Positions 25,258-35,986 of a DNA stretch of 64,000 nt are shown here, in pieces; within the stretch, counting starts at the first letter, position 1; each line of letters opens with the position of its first letter. The stretch is from Shimia sp040225985 (lineage in GTDB: Bacteria; Pseudomonadota; Alphaproteobacteria; Rhodobacterales; Rhodobacteraceae), in the NCBI RefSeq assembly GCF_040225985.1, contig NZ_JBBPEU010000008.1, positions 62,001 to 126,000 on the forward strand, read 5' to 3'. The position numbers were made by a program, and so were the translations under genes. The notes beneath the pieces are model-generated. The model was not told the origin of the DNA and searched no databases. It worked only from the letters and a program-made list of their open reading frames with translations.

Positions 25258-27150
25258 TTAGCCTTTGGCATAACCAATTCTTTGCAGCGCCTCGGTGATC
25301 TCGTCGAGAATGGCCGGATCGTCGATGGTGGCGGGCATCTTCCACTCGGTGCCATCCGCGATGTTGACCATGGTGCCGCGCAGAATCTTGCCCGAGCGGG
25401 TCTTGGGCAGGCGATCCACGACAACGGCCAGTTTGAAGGCGGCGACGGGGCCGATCTTGTCACGCACCAGTTTCACGACTTCCTTGACCACTTCGTCATG
25501 GTCGCGGTCGACACCAGCGTTCAGGCAGAGGAAGCCCACGGGCATCTGGCCTTTCAGACTGTCGGCAACCCCGATCACGGCGCATTCTGCGACCTCAGGG
25601 TGACCGGCCAGCACCTCTTCCATGGCGCCGGTCGACAGGCGGTGGCCCGCGACGTTGATGACGTCATCGGTCCGCGCCATGATATAGACATAGCCGTCTT
25701 CATCCATCATGCCCGCATCGCCGGTTTCATAGTAGCCGGGGAAGGTCGACAGGTAAGATTTCTTGAACCGCTCTTCCGCGTTCCACAGGTTCGGCAACGT
25801 GCCCGGGGGCAGGGGCAGCTTGATGGCGATGGCGCCCAGCGTGCCTGCCTCAACCGGATGGCCCGCGTCGTCCAGAATGGTCACTTCGTAGCCGGGCATC
25901 GGCACGGTAGGCGAACCGAGCTTGGTTTCCAGCTCTTCAATTCCGATCGGGTTGGCGGCAATTGCCCAGCCGGTTTCCGTCTGCCACCAGTGGTCGACCA
26001 CCGGCACCTGCAGCTGATCCTGCGCCCAGACGATGGTGTCGGGGTCGGCGCGCTCGCCGGCCAGATAGACCTGCTTCAGGCAGGAGAGATCGTATTTTTT
26101 GACGTATTCGCCGGTCGGGTCTTCGCGCTTCACGGCGCGAAAGGCTGTCGGCGCGGTAAAGAACGATTTGACGTTGTGTTCCGAAATCACGCGCCAGAAG
26201 GTGCCTGCGTCTGGCGTGCCGACAGGTTTGCCTTCGAACACGATGGTGGTGTTGCCGTGGATCAGCGGACCATAGCAGATATAGGAATGCCCCACGACCC
26301 AACCAACGTCCGACGCGGCCCAGAACACATCGCCGGGATCGACGTTGTAGAGGTTTTTCATGGTCCAGTTCAGCGCGACCAACTGACCGGCGGTGTGCCG
26401 GATCACGCCCTTGGGTTGGCCCGTCGTGCCCGAGGTATAGAGGATATAGGCGGGGTGGTTGCCTTCGACCGGGACGCATTCCGCCGGTTCCACACCGTAC
26501 TGGAACCCGTGCCAGTTATAGTCGCGGCCTTCCTCCAGATGCGCGACTTCCTGTTCGCGCTGGAAGATGACGCAAAAGTCGGGCTTGTGTTCGGCCAGAT
26601 CAATTGCGCCGTCCAGCAGCGGTTTGTAGTGCACCACACGACCGGGTTCGAGACCACAAGAGGCGGCGATGATCGCCTTGGGTTTCGCGTCGTCGATGCG
26701 CACAGCCAGTTCGTTTGCGGCAAAGCCCCCGAACACCACAGAGTGCACGGCACCAAGTCGGGCGCAGGCCAGCATCGCCTCAAGAGCCTCGGGGATCATC
26801 GGCATATAGATGATGACGCGGTCGCCCTTTTCCACGCCCTTGGCACGCAGTGCGCCCGCCAGTGAGGCGACGCGGTTGCGCAGCTCGATATAGGAAATCG
26901 CACGTTTGGTGTGGGTGATGGGTGAGTCATAAATGATTGCGGTCTGTTCCCCACGGCCCGCTTCGACGTGACGGTCAACGGCATTCCAACAGGTATTGAC
27001 CTTGGCATCGGCAAACCATTCGTAAAGGTTGTCCCCCTTGTCGAACAGTGCCTTGCTCGGGGCGTGGTCCCAGTCGATGGCCTGGGCGGCTTCCATCCAG
27101 AATCCTTCCGGATCCTTTTTCCAGCCCTCGTACACGTCTTTATATGTCAT
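25258..27150 (-). CDS. prpE: propionyl-CoA synthetase
   Basis: A 630-residue AMP-forming acyl-CoA ligase of the ACS/PrpE branch. The N-terminus MTYKDVYEGWKKDPEGFW is typical of alphaproteobacterial PrpE. The P-loop YTSGTTGQPKG lies at 238-248, and the adenylation Lys is K588 in KTRSGKILRG. GGAGAATTCC precedes ATG 27150. The substrate is probably propionate, though acetate use is possible. Upstream boxes of TTTGCAAA type fit control by a short-chain-acyl regulator. A terminator follows. Confidence 0.9.
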   Translation of the reverse strand: MTYKDVYEGWKKDPEGFWMEAAQAIDWDHAPSKALFDKGDNLYEWFADAKVNTCWNAVDRHVEAGRGEQTAIIYDSPITHTKRAISYIELRNRVASLAGALRAKGVEKGDRVIIYMPMIPEALEAMLACARLGAVHSVVFGGFAANELAVRIDDAKPKAIIAASCGLEPGRVVHYKPLLDGAIDLAEHKPDFCVIFQREQEVAHLEEGRDYNWHGFQYGVEPAECVPVEGNHPAYILYTSGTTGQPKGVIRHTAGQLVALNWTMKNLYNVDPGDVFWAASDVGWVVGHSYICYGPLIHGNTTIVFEGKPVGTPDAGTFWRVISEHNVKSFFTAPTAFRAVKREDPTGEYVKKYDLSCLKQVYLAGERADPDTIVWAQDQLQVPVVDHWWQTETGWAIAANPIGIEELETKLGSPTVPMPGYEVTILDDAGHPVEAGTLGAIAIKLPLPPGTLPNLWNAEERFKKSYLSTFPGYYETGDAGMMDEDGYVYIMARTDDVINVAGHRLSTGAMEEVLAGHPEVAECAVIGVADSLKGQMPVGFLCLNAGVDRDHDEVVKEVVKLVRDKIGPVAAFKLAVVVDRLPKTRSGKILRGTMVNIADGTEWKMPATIDDPAILDEITEALQRIGYAKG

Positions 27151-27279
27151 GGAATTCTCCTCCAAACTCGTTGCAAAACAGTTACGAGAGCAGGGGGAGA
27201 TCGGGCAACCTGTTTTCACGACGTAGCGTCAGATTATCGCGGAGAATTTGCAGCTTGCCCCCGAATAGGGGTGCAAATT

Positions 27280-27358
27280 TTTGCAAACCAGCAGATAAGC
27301 GCGCATTCACTGGAAAATTTACCGCTTTTTGCAAATTAGCAAACTTTTAGATTGCAAA
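27280..27358. promoter_or_regulatory. prpE: array of TTTGCAAA-type boxes upstream of prpE (ScfR/PccR-type site)
   Basis: Four near-identical boxes occur in 79 bp: TTTGCAAA 27280-27287 (preceded by a half box TGCAAA at 27272), TTTGCAAA 27328-27335 directly abutted by TTAGCAAA 27336-27343, and ATTGCAAA 27351-27358. This matches the motif known for the short-chain fatty acyl-CoA regulator PccR of Rhodobacter and for RamB. They lie 130-208 bp before the prpE ATG. Confidence 0.7.
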
Positions 27359-27384
27359 TAAAAGGGGCGCGAGATTCGCGCCCC
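27357..27384 (-). terminator. maeB terminator
   Basis: On the minus strand a 9-bp stem GGGGCGCGA/TCGCGCCCC with a 3-base loop is followed by TTTTATTT. It lies 39 bases after the maeB stop and next to the last TTTGCAAA-type box. Confidence 0.82.
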
Positions 27385-27422
27385 TCAGGAAGGTTTTTTC
27401 GCTTGGCGCCGCCGCGTCGCTC

Positions 27423-29702
27423 TTATCCGTAATGTGTCACCGGCGTGCCCGCGATGGCGGCCATATTCAAGAGCCCACGTGCGGTGATTGAGGGGGTCAC
27501 GATATGTGCCTTGTTTCCCATGCCCATTAGGATCGGTCCAACCTCAAGGCCATCCGCCCGCATTTTGAGGATATTGCGCACACCAGAAGCCGCGTCGGCA
27601 TGGGCAAAGATCAGGACATTGGCCGCCCCGTCCATCCGCGAATTGGGGAAGATGCGGTCGCGCAACTCGGGGTCAAGCGCCGTGTCGACGTTCATTTCCC
27701 CTTCATAGACGAAATCGCGCGGTTCACTGTCCAGAATCGCCAGCGCCTCGCGCAGGCGTTTGCCGGATCCTTCGGCCTGGTTGCCGAATTGCGACTGTGA
27801 ACACAGCGCGATCCGCGGCTCGATCCCGAAACGGCGCACATGGCGGGCTGCCCCGATCACCGTTTCGGCCAGTTGCGTGGGTGTTGGCAGCGACCAGACA
27901 TGCGTATCGGCGATAAACAGGGGCCCGTCTTCAAGGATCATCAGGGATAGCGCGCCATGCGGTCTGAGCGAGTCATTGCCCAGCACCTGCGTGACATAGT
28001 TGAGGTGCCAGCGGAATTCGCCAAACGTACCACAGATCAGGCTGTCCGCCTCGCCGCGATGCACGGCCACGGCGCCAATCGCGGTGGAATTGGTGCGCAT
28101 GATGGCTTTTGCGATATCGGGGCTGACGCCGCGCCGCTGCATAATCTCGTGATAGGACGTCCAGTAGTCGCGATAGCGCGGGTCGTTTTCCGGGTTCACC
28201 ACTTCGAAATGTTCGCCGGGACGTACGTTCAGGCCAAAGCGTTCGCAGCGTGTTTCCATCACCTCGGGGCGACCGATCAGGATCGGGGTCTCGGTGGTTT
28301 CCTCGAGCACGGCCTGCGCGGTGCGCAACACGCGTTCATCTTCGCCCTCGGCAAACACGATCCGCCGGTTGGCCGCGCGCGCGGCGGCAAAGACGGGCCG
28401 CATAAGCAGGGCGGATTTGAACACCGACTGGTTCAGGCGCTGCACATAGGCGTCCAGATCGTCGATGTGGCGGGTGGCCACGCCGCTTTCCATGGCAGCC
28501 TTGGCGACGGCGGCAGAGACAACCCCGACAAGGCGCGGATCAAACGCCTTGGGGATCAGGTAATCCCGCCCGAAGGTCAGTTGTTCATCCTTGTAGGCGG
28601 CGGCGGCTTCGGCGCTGGTCGTGGCGCGCGCCAGTTCTGCGATCCCGTCGATACAGGCCAGTTGCATGGCGTCGTTGATCTCGGTCGCGCCCACATCCAG
28701 CGCGCCACGGAAGATGAATGGGAAGCACAGCACGTTGTTCACCTGGTTCGGGAAATCGCTGCGCCCGGTGGCCATGATCGCATCTGGGGCCACGGCACGG
28801 GCTTCATCCGGCATGATCTCTGGTGTCGGGTTGGCAAGTGCAAAGATGATCGGCTGGCTGGTCATCTTGGCAACCATCTCGGGCTTCAGAACGCCGGGAC
28901 CCGACAGGCCGAGGAACATGTCCGCGCCTTCGATCACTTCGTCCAGCGTGCGCTTGTCGGTGTCCTGGGCGTATTCTTCTTTCTGAGGTGTCATGTCTTC
29001 GGAGCGGCCCTTGTGGACCACGCCCTGAATGTCACACAGCCAGACGTTCTCGCGTTTGACGCCCAACTTCAGCAGCATGTTAAGGCAGGCAATCCCCGCT
29101 GCGCCCCCGCCGGTTGAAACGATCTTGATGTCCTCGAATCTTTTGCCGGCCACCCGCAGTGCATTTGTCGCGGCCGCACCTACAACAATCGCGGTCCCGT
29201 GCTGGTCGTCGTGGAAGACCGGAATGTTCATCCGTTCGCGGCACAGCTTTTCGACGATGAAACAGTCGGGGGCCTTGATGTCCTCGAGGTTGATCGCGCC
29301 GAAGGTCGGGCCAAGCGCACAGACGATATCGGCCAGCTTCTCGGGGTCGCTTTCATCCACCTCGATATCGAAACAGTCGATATTGGCGAATTTCTTGAAC
29401 AGAACGGCTTTGCCCTCCATCACCGGTTTCGAGGCCAGCGCCCCGATATTGCCAAGACCCAGAACCGCCGAGCCGTTCGACACTACCGCCACAAGGTTGC
29501 CCCGCGCGGTATAGCGCGACGCGTTGGTTTCATCTTCCTTGATCTCGATACAGGCTTCCGCGACGCCCGGAGAATAGGCGCGGCTGAGGTCGCGCCCATT
29601 GGCCAGCGGCTTGGTCGCGCGGATCTCGAGTTTACCGGGTTTGGGGTTTTCATGATAGAAAAGGGCTGCTTCGCGCAGCGTCTGTTTGGACGTATCAGAC
29701 AT
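27423..29702 (-). CDS. maeB: NADP-dependent malic enzyme (MaeB type, phosphotransacetylase-like C-domain)
   Basis: The 759-residue fusion has a malic enzyme domain (residues about 1-425; SRAYSPGVAEACIEI, VSNGSAVLGLGNIG, HDDQHGTAIV, and the NADP site VSTGGGAAGIACLN) and a C-terminal phosphotransacetylase-like domain (about 430-759). The latter usually acts as an acetyl-CoA sensing regulatory unit rather than an enzyme. It decarboxylates malate to pyruvate with NADPH formation. It is divergent from the nucleoside operon and ends at its own terminator. Confidence 0.93.
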   Translation of the reverse strand: MSDTSKQTLREAALFYHENPKPGKLEIRATKPLANGRDLSRAYSPGVAEACIEIKEDETNASRYTARGNLVAVVSNGSAVLGLGNIGALASKPVMEGKAVLFKKFANIDCFDIEVDESDPEKLADIVCALGPTFGAINLEDIKAPDCFIVEKLCRERMNIPVFHDDQHGTAIVVGAAATNALRVAGKRFEDIKIVSTGGGAAGIACLNMLLKLGVKRENVWLCDIQGVVHKGRSEDMTPQKEEYAQDTDKRTLDEVIEGADMFLGLSGPGVLKPEMVAKMTSQPIIFALANPTPEIMPDEARAVAPDAIMATGRSDFPNQVNNVLCFPFIFRGALDVGATEINDAMQLACIDGIAELARATTSAEAAAAYKDEQLTFGRDYLIPKAFDPRLVGVVSAAVAKAAMESGVATRHIDDLDAYVQRLNQSVFKSALLMRPVFAAARAANRRIVFAEGEDERVLRTAQAVLEETTETPILIGRPEVMETRCERFGLNVRPGEHFEVVNPENDPRYRDYWTSYHEIMQRRGVSPDIAKAIMRTNSTAIGAVAVHRGEADSLICGTFGEFRWHLNYVTQVLGNDSLRPHGALSLMILEDGPLFIADTHVWSLPTPTQLAETVIGAARHVRRFGIEPRIALCSQSQFGNQAEGSGKRLREALAILDSEPRDFVYEGEMNVDTALDPELRDRIFPNSRMDGAANVLIFAHADAASGVRNILKMRADGLEVGPILMGMGNKAHIVTPSITARGLLNMAAIAGTPVTHYG

Positions 29703-29905
29703 GGTATGACCTTGGTTTGCGAGGTTGGTTTAGCGTTAAACTATTTTTTTCGGGAAGGGAATAGCTGGAATTGACCCAAGGGCACCCCTCTTGCAAAACG
29801 CGACGACAAGCCTCAGTCTCGCACGACAAGATCACAACAGAACAACCGTCGCCACATCCTTCCGATTGAAAGGGAGATGGCGCGTCCATTCAAGGGAGAG
29901 CTTCC

Positions 29906-30298
29906 ATGAGTTTGAACAAGGCGGCGCTGTCCGTGCGGGAAAACGCCTATGCGCCCTATTCGAATTTCAAGGTCGGGGCCGCGATCCGGGCCGCCAATGG
30001 CACCGTCTATGTCGGTTGCAACGTCGAAAACGTGGCCTATCCCGAAGGTACCTGCGCCGAGGCCGGCGCCATTGCAGCCATGATCGCCGATGGCGAAACC
30101 CGCCTGACCGAGGTCTATGTCGTGGCCGACAGCCCGCATCCAGTCAGCCCCTGTGGTGGGTGTCGCCAGAAACTGGCCGAGTTCGGCACCGGCGATGTGG
30201 TTGTGACCATGGCCAATCTTGATGGCACCGAAGAGAAAATGACCCTTGCCGACCTGATGCCCGGTGCCTTTGGCGAACACCACATGGAAAACACCTGA
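29906..30298 (+). CDS. cdd: cytidine deaminase
   Basis: The 130-residue tetrameric-type cytidine deaminase has zinc ligands C50, C83 and C86 (GTCAEAGA and SPCGGCRQ) and proton-shuttle E52. It turns (deoxy)cytidine into (deoxy)uridine. GGGAGAG precedes ATG 29906. It is first of the operon cdd-deoA-deoB-add-upp; deoA starts 4 bases after its stop. The 203-bp gap to the divergent maeB holds the operon promoter. Confidence 0.95.
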   Translation: MSLNKAALSVRENAYAPYSNFKVGAAIRAANGTVYVGCNVENVAYPEGTCAEAGAIAAMIADGETRLTEVYVVADSPHPVSPCGGCRQKLAEFGTGDVVVTMANLDGTEEKMTLADLMPGAFGEHHMENT

Positions 30299-30302
30299 GC
30301 CC

Positions 30303-31607
30303 GTGGATGCGCGGTCTGTCATAGCGGCGTTGCGCCGTGGGGAAACGCCCGATCACGCGGCGCTGGAATGGTTTGCAAACGGCCTGGCCGACGGCGTTGT
30401 GTCGGATGCGCAGGCCGGGGCCTTTGCCATGGCGGTCTGTCTCAACGGGTTGTCCGAAGAGGCCCGCGTTGCGCTGACGCTGGCCATGCGCGACAGCGGC
30501 CAGACCCTGCATTGGACCTGTGACGGGCCGGTTCTCGACAAACACTCAACCGGTGGCGTGGGCGATTGTGTGTCGTTGGTTCTGGCCCCTGCACTGGCGG
30601 CTTGCGGGGCCTATGTCCCGATGATCTCGGGGCGCGGCCTGGGCCATACCGGCGGGACGCTGGACAAGATGGAGGCGATCCCGGGTCTGGTTACGGCCAT
30701 GGACGAGGCGCAGTTCCGCCACGTGGTCGATACCGCCGGGTGCGCAATCGTCAGCGCCAGCACCGAGATCGCCCCTGCGGATAAACGTCTTTATGCCATC
30801 CGCGATGTGACCGGCACGGTCGAAAGCCTCGACCTGATCACCGCGTCGATCCTGTCCAAGAAATTGGCCGCCGGCTTGGAGGGGCTGGTGCTGGATGTAA
30901 AGGTTGGGTCGGGTGCGTTCATGAAAACCCCGGACGAGGCGCGCGCGCTGGCGCTCTCACTGGTCGACACCGCCAATCTTGCGGGCTGCCCGACAAGTGC
31001 GCTGATCACCGATATGAACCAGCCCCTTGCCCCGGCCTTAGGCAACGCGCTGGAAGTGGCCGAATGCATGGAGGTCTTGTGCAATGGCAAGGGTGGCGCG
31101 CTGGCTGACCTGAGTACGGCACTTGGCGGGCTGTTGCTGGCGAATGCCGGACTGGCCGAAGGGTTGGAGGCTGGCATCGACGCGATGCAATCCGCGCTGG
31201 ACAGTGGCCGGGCGGCGGATCGGTTTGGCACGATGGTCGCGGCGATGGGCGGGCCGGTGCGGTTTGCCGAAAACTGGCAACGCTATCTGCCCGAGGCGCC
31301 CGTGATTCATGAAGTGCCTGCTGCCGGGGATGGCTACGTGGCCGAGATCGACGGCGAGGCGTTGGGACTGGCCGTTGTGGCGCTGGGCGGCGGTCGACAG
31401 GTTGAAAGTGACACGGTGGACCCTGCGGTCGGGTTCTCAGAGGCGGTCGCATTGGGCCAGAAGGTTGTACGGGGCCAGCCCCTATTGCGTGTCCACGCTG
31501 CCCGCGAAGATGCGGCTCGCCGCGCGGGCGAGGTCGTGCAGCGCGCAATCCGCATCGCGTCGGATACGCCGGACATCCCGCCGCTTGTGTATGAAAGGAT
31601 CCGCTGA
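30303..31607 (+). CDS. deoA: thymidine phosphorylase
   Basis: A 434-residue enzyme that splits thymidine to thymine and deoxyribose-1-phosphate. It shows DKHSTGGVGD, the long MISGRGLGHTGGTLDKMEAI signature and VKVGSGAFMK. The start is taken as GTG 30303, because the residues that follow (DARSVIAALRRGE) align with the usual N-terminus; GTG 30264, inside cdd, is the alternative. There is no strong ribosome site, so translation probably depends on ribosomes finishing cdd. The stop overlaps the deoB ATG (TGATG). Confidence 0.92.
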   Translation: MDARSVIAALRRGETPDHAALEWFANGLADGVVSDAQAGAFAMAVCLNGLSEEARVALTLAMRDSGQTLHWTCDGPVLDKHSTGGVGDCVSLVLAPALAACGAYVPMISGRGLGHTGGTLDKMEAIPGLVTAMDEAQFRHVVDTAGCAIVSASTEIAPADKRLYAIRDVTGTVESLDLITASILSKKLAAGLEGLVLDVKVGSGAFMKTPDEARALALSLVDTANLAGCPTSALITDMNQPLAPALGNALEVAECMEVLCNGKGGALADLSTALGGLLLANAGLAEGLEAGIDAMQSALDSGRAADRFGTMVAAMGGPVRFAENWQRYLPEAPVIHEVPAAGDGYVAEIDGEALGLAVVALGGGRQVESDTVDPAVGFSEAVALGQKVVRGQPLLRVHAAREDAARRAGEVVQRAIRIASDTPDIPPLVYERIR

Positions 31608-32814
31608 TGGCGCGCGCGTTTCTGGTCGTGATGGATTCCGTCGGTTGCGGCGGCGCGCCTGATGCGGACCGGTTTTTCAACGGCACCGTGCCAGACACCG
31701 GGGCCAACACCCTTGCCCATATCGCACAGGCCTGTGCCGAAGGGCACGCAGAAGAGGGGCGCAGCGGGCCGTTGCATGTGCCGAACCTTGACGGACTCGG
31801 GCTTGGGGCGTCGATCCGGCTGGCCAGCGGCGCTGCGACGCCGGGTCTGAACGCCACGCCCCAAGGCGTCTGGGGCGCGGCCACCGAACGCAGTCTGGGC
31901 AAGGATACGCCGTCTGGCCACTGGGAGCTGGCCGGAGTGCCGGTGCCGTGGGAATGGGGATATTTCCCCGACACTGTTCCGGCATTCCCACCGGAACTAG
32001 TTGAGCGGGTCTGCAACATTGCGGGTACCGACGGTATCTTGGGCAATTGCCATGCCTCGGGCACGACCGTAATCGCAGATCACGGGGCCGAACACATCCG
32101 CACCGGTTGGCCGATCTGCTATACCAGCGCCGACAGCGTGTTCCAGATCGCGGCCCATGAAGACACTTTCGGACTCGACCGGCTTCTGGACCTCTGCGCG
32201 CGCCTTGCCCCTGTTTTGCACGACATGAAGGTCGGGCGGGTGATCGCGCGCCCCTTTGTCGGCTCGCTGGAACAGGGTTTCACCCGTACAAAGAACCGGC
32301 GCGACTATGCCATTGCGCCGCCCGCGCCGATCCTGAGCAACTGGGTGCAAGAGGCGGGGCGTAAAGTGCATGGCGTGGGCAAGATTGGCGATATTTTTTC
32401 GATGGCGGGGATCGACGATTGCGTGAAGGGCACCGATGCCGAGCTGATGCAGGTTTTGCAGAAATTGGTAAGGGACGCCGAGAACGGCAGTCTGACCTTT
32501 GCAAACTTTGTCGAGTTTGACAGCCTTTATGGCCACCGCCGCGATATTTCCGGCTATGCGCGGGCGCTGGAATGGTTCGACCGTGAAATCGGGCAGGTGG
32601 TGGGGGCGCTTCGCCCCGATGACCTCTTGTTGCTGACTGCAGACCATGGCAATGACCCAAGCTGGCGCGGGACGGACCACACCCGCGAACGTGTGCCCGT
32701 TCTTTGCGCCGGGGTCGGTGCCCGCGCGGCGGGTCTTGTTGAATTTGTAGATGTGGCGGCCAGCGTGGCCGCGCATCTGGATGTGCCGGTCCGCGGGCCG
32801 GGAAGGAGCTTTCT

Positions 32815-32818
<4 letters not shown>
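31607..32818 (+). CDS. deoB: phosphopentomutase
   Basis: The 403-residue alkaline-phosphatase-superfamily enzyme converts (deoxy)ribose-1-phosphate to the 5-phosphate. It has N-terminal VVMDSVGCGGAPDA (metal D), PDTGANTLAHI with the phospho-Thr, GKDTPSGHWE, FSMAGIDD and C-terminal LLTADHGNDPSWRGTDHTRE metal ligands. It overlaps deoA by TGATG and add by GTGA. It feeds deoxyribose-5-phosphate to an aldolase not found in this window. Confidence 0.95.
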
Positions 32819-33800
<982 letters not shown>

Positions 33801-33801
<1 letters not shown>

Positions 33802-34430
33802 TGGACCATCTGACCGTTGTCGATCACCCGCTTGTGCAGCACAAGCTGACCCTAATGCGCAAACGCGAGACCTCGACCGCCGAATTCCGTCGCCTGTTGC
33901 GCGAGATCAGCCAATTGCTGGCATACGAGGTGACGCGTGAACTGCCGATGACCACGAAGGAAATCGAAACCCCGATGCAGACCATGCAGGCCCCCGCGCT
34001 GGCAGGGCGCAAGCTGGCGCTGGTGTCGATCCTGCGGGCGGGCAATGGCCTGCTGGACGGTATGCTGGAGCTTATCCCCTCGGCGCGCGTCGGGTTTGTG
34101 GGGCTGTACCGCGACGAGGAAACGCTGGAACCCGTGCAGTATTATTTCAAGGCGCCGTCCGAGCTGGACGAACGTCTGGTGATTGCGGTGGACCCCATGC
34201 TGGCCACCGGCAATTCCTCGGCAGCCGCCATTGACCTGCTGAAGCAGCAGGGCGCCAAGGATATCCGCTTTCTCTGCCTGCTGGCCGCCCCCGAAGGCGT
34301 TGCTCGCATGAAGGAAGCGCATCCCGATGTGCCCATCGTCACAGCCTCTCTGGACGAGCGTCTGAACGAGAAAGGCTATATCATGCCGGGCCTCGGAGAT
34401 GCCGGGGATCGTATGTTCGGCACAAAATAG
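33801..34430 (+). CDS. upp: uracil phosphoribosyltransferase
   Basis: The 209-residue enzyme makes UMP from uracil and PRPP. It has VSILRAGNGLLDG, the PRPP loop VIAVDPMLATGNSSAAAI, and the C-terminal uracil site GYIMPGLGDAGDR. It ends the cdd-deoA-deoB-add-upp operon, completing pyrimidine salvage. An imperfect inverted repeat (AAAACTTCTAT / ATAGAGTTTT) 8 bases after the stop may act as a weak terminator. Confidence 0.96.
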
Positions 34431-34509
34431 ATGTTACAAAACTTCTATGGAGTGTTTACTCATATAGAGTTTTGCGTCTAGACTTGCCCCTACATCTTGT
34501 GGGGGCAAA

Positions 34510-35967
34510 ATGAAAACGACCAGAGCACTCGCGGTCTGCGTGATCGCGGCGTCTTTGGGATTGGGCGCAGCCGTCAAGGCACAATCCCTGAGCAATGTCG
34601 AGACGCCGAACGAATTCCCGCCTGCGTCTTACAAGGGCAAACAGTACGTGGACAGCAAGGGCTGTGTCTATGTGCGCGCAGGTGTGGACGGCAACGTCAC
34701 ATGGGTGCCGCGCATGACCCGCGACCGCAAGGTGATCTGCGGCTACAAGCCCACCTTGGACAACCCGTCGCGCAGCACCTCGTCGGCGGCCAAGATCGAC
34801 AAGAACACGGTTGTGATCCAGCCTGCGGCCAAACCCACTGGTCAGCCGGGTCTGTTCGGGCCGACCACCCAGCCCAGCAAACCCGCCGCCACGACCGCGA
34901 CCACCACTGCAGCGCCGAAACCGGCTCCCAAACCCGTGGCCAAGCCGAAACCGGCCCCGACCACCACCACGGCGGCCAAGCCCACGACCACCACGAAAAC
35001 GACCACCAGAACGACAACCGTCTCACCTAAACCGGCCCCTGTCACGGTGATCCAGCCCGCGACCAAACCCAAGCCGAAACCCACAACAACCACGACCGCG
35101 GCTCCTAAACCGGCACCCGTCACCACGACGACCAAACCGACCACCACCCGCCGGACCCTCAACCAGACCGTGCGGCCTTCAGGGTGCAACCAGACCTACA
35201 ATGGTCGGCAGGTGCGTTGCGGGCCGCAGCAAGAGCTGCCCTATACCCCTGGCACGGGCAAACCCACGGCCAACCCGCCCAAGATCATCTATCGTCGTCA
35301 GGGGGCCTCGCTGCGCCACAGCCCCGCAACCGTCGCCACCGCATCGGCAGGTCCAGCGCGCGGCACAGTCGTGCAGGAAGGGCAGGTGGCCTCGAATGTC
35401 CGCGTGGTGCCCCGTCATGTCTATGAACAACGCGGCCCGGTCGAGATGGCCCGCCAAATTCCGCCGGGATACCGCCGCGCTTTTGACGATGACCGCCTAA
35501 ACCCGCATCGCGCCGAGATGACTTTTGCCGGCATTGCCGCGACGGACCAGCTGTTTGAACGCACAGTACCTCGCAAGATGATCAACCGCCGTACGGGTGA
35601 AACCTATGTCGTGTCGACGCGGTCAACACCTTCCGCCGCGACCCCAGCACCGGTGGTTTCGACCCGCAACAGCACCGTGAACACCACCGCCCCAGTCGTG
35701 TCCACGCGCAGCGCTCCGGCTCAGAAAAAGCTGAACCTGAACGCCAGCACCTATGTGCATGTCGAAACCTACAGCAACGCCGCCGCAGCCCAATCCGCCG
35801 CGCGGCAGATGCTCAACCTAGGCCTGCCAGCTAAGATCGGCGTCTACAGCCGCTCGGGTCAGGAACGTCGCATGGTTCTGGTGGGGCCCTATGCCTCGCC
35901 CGCAGAGTCGCAGGCGGCGCTCGCCAAGGCCAAAGGGGCGGGCTATGCCCGCGCCGTAATCCGCTAA
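34510..35967 (+). CDS. SPOR domain periplasmic protein with Pro/Thr-rich linker
   Basis: A 485-residue exported protein. The signal peptide ends near residue 24 (AAVKAQ). Residues about 45-85 hold a small Cys-containing domain (KGCVYVRAGVDGNVTWVPRM). A long low-complexity linker of Pro, Thr, Lys and Ala repeats spans about 110-222 (KPAPKPVAKPKPAPTTTTAA and variants). A second Cys pair (SGCNQTYNGRQVRCG) follows near 227-241. The C-terminus (about 412-485) is a SPOR domain, which binds denuded peptidoglycan glycan strands at the septum. A cell-division or envelope role is likely. The ribosome site is TGGGGG before ATG 34510. Confidence 0.85.
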   Translation: MKTTRALAVCVIAASLGLGAAVKAQSLSNVETPNEFPPASYKGKQYVDSKGCVYVRAGVDGNVTWVPRMTRDRKVICGYKPTLDNPSRSTSSAAKIDKNTVVIQPAAKPTGQPGLFGPTTQPSKPAATTATTTAAPKPAPKPVAKPKPAPTTTTAAKPTTTTKTTTRTTTVSPKPAPVTVIQPATKPKPKPTTTTTAAPKPAPVTTTTKPTTTRRTLNQTVRPSGCNQTYNGRQVRCGPQQELPYTPGTGKPTANPPKIIYRRQGASLRHSPATVATASAGPARGTVVQEGQVASNVRVVPRHVYEQRGPVEMARQIPPGYRRAFDDDRLNPHRAEMTFAGIAATDQLFERTVPRKMINRRTGETYVVSTRSTPSAATPAPVVSTRNSTVNTTAPVVSTRSAPAQKKLNLNASTYVHVETYSNAAAAQSAARQMLNLGLPAKIGVYSRSGQERRMVLVGPYASPAESQAALAKAKGAGYARAVIR

Positions 35968-35986
35968 AGATAGGAAGCGGGGGTCT

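Noticed and set aside
24745..26865. 706-aa plus-strand frame
   Set aside because: It is the antisense shadow of prpE and the CIA30 gene.
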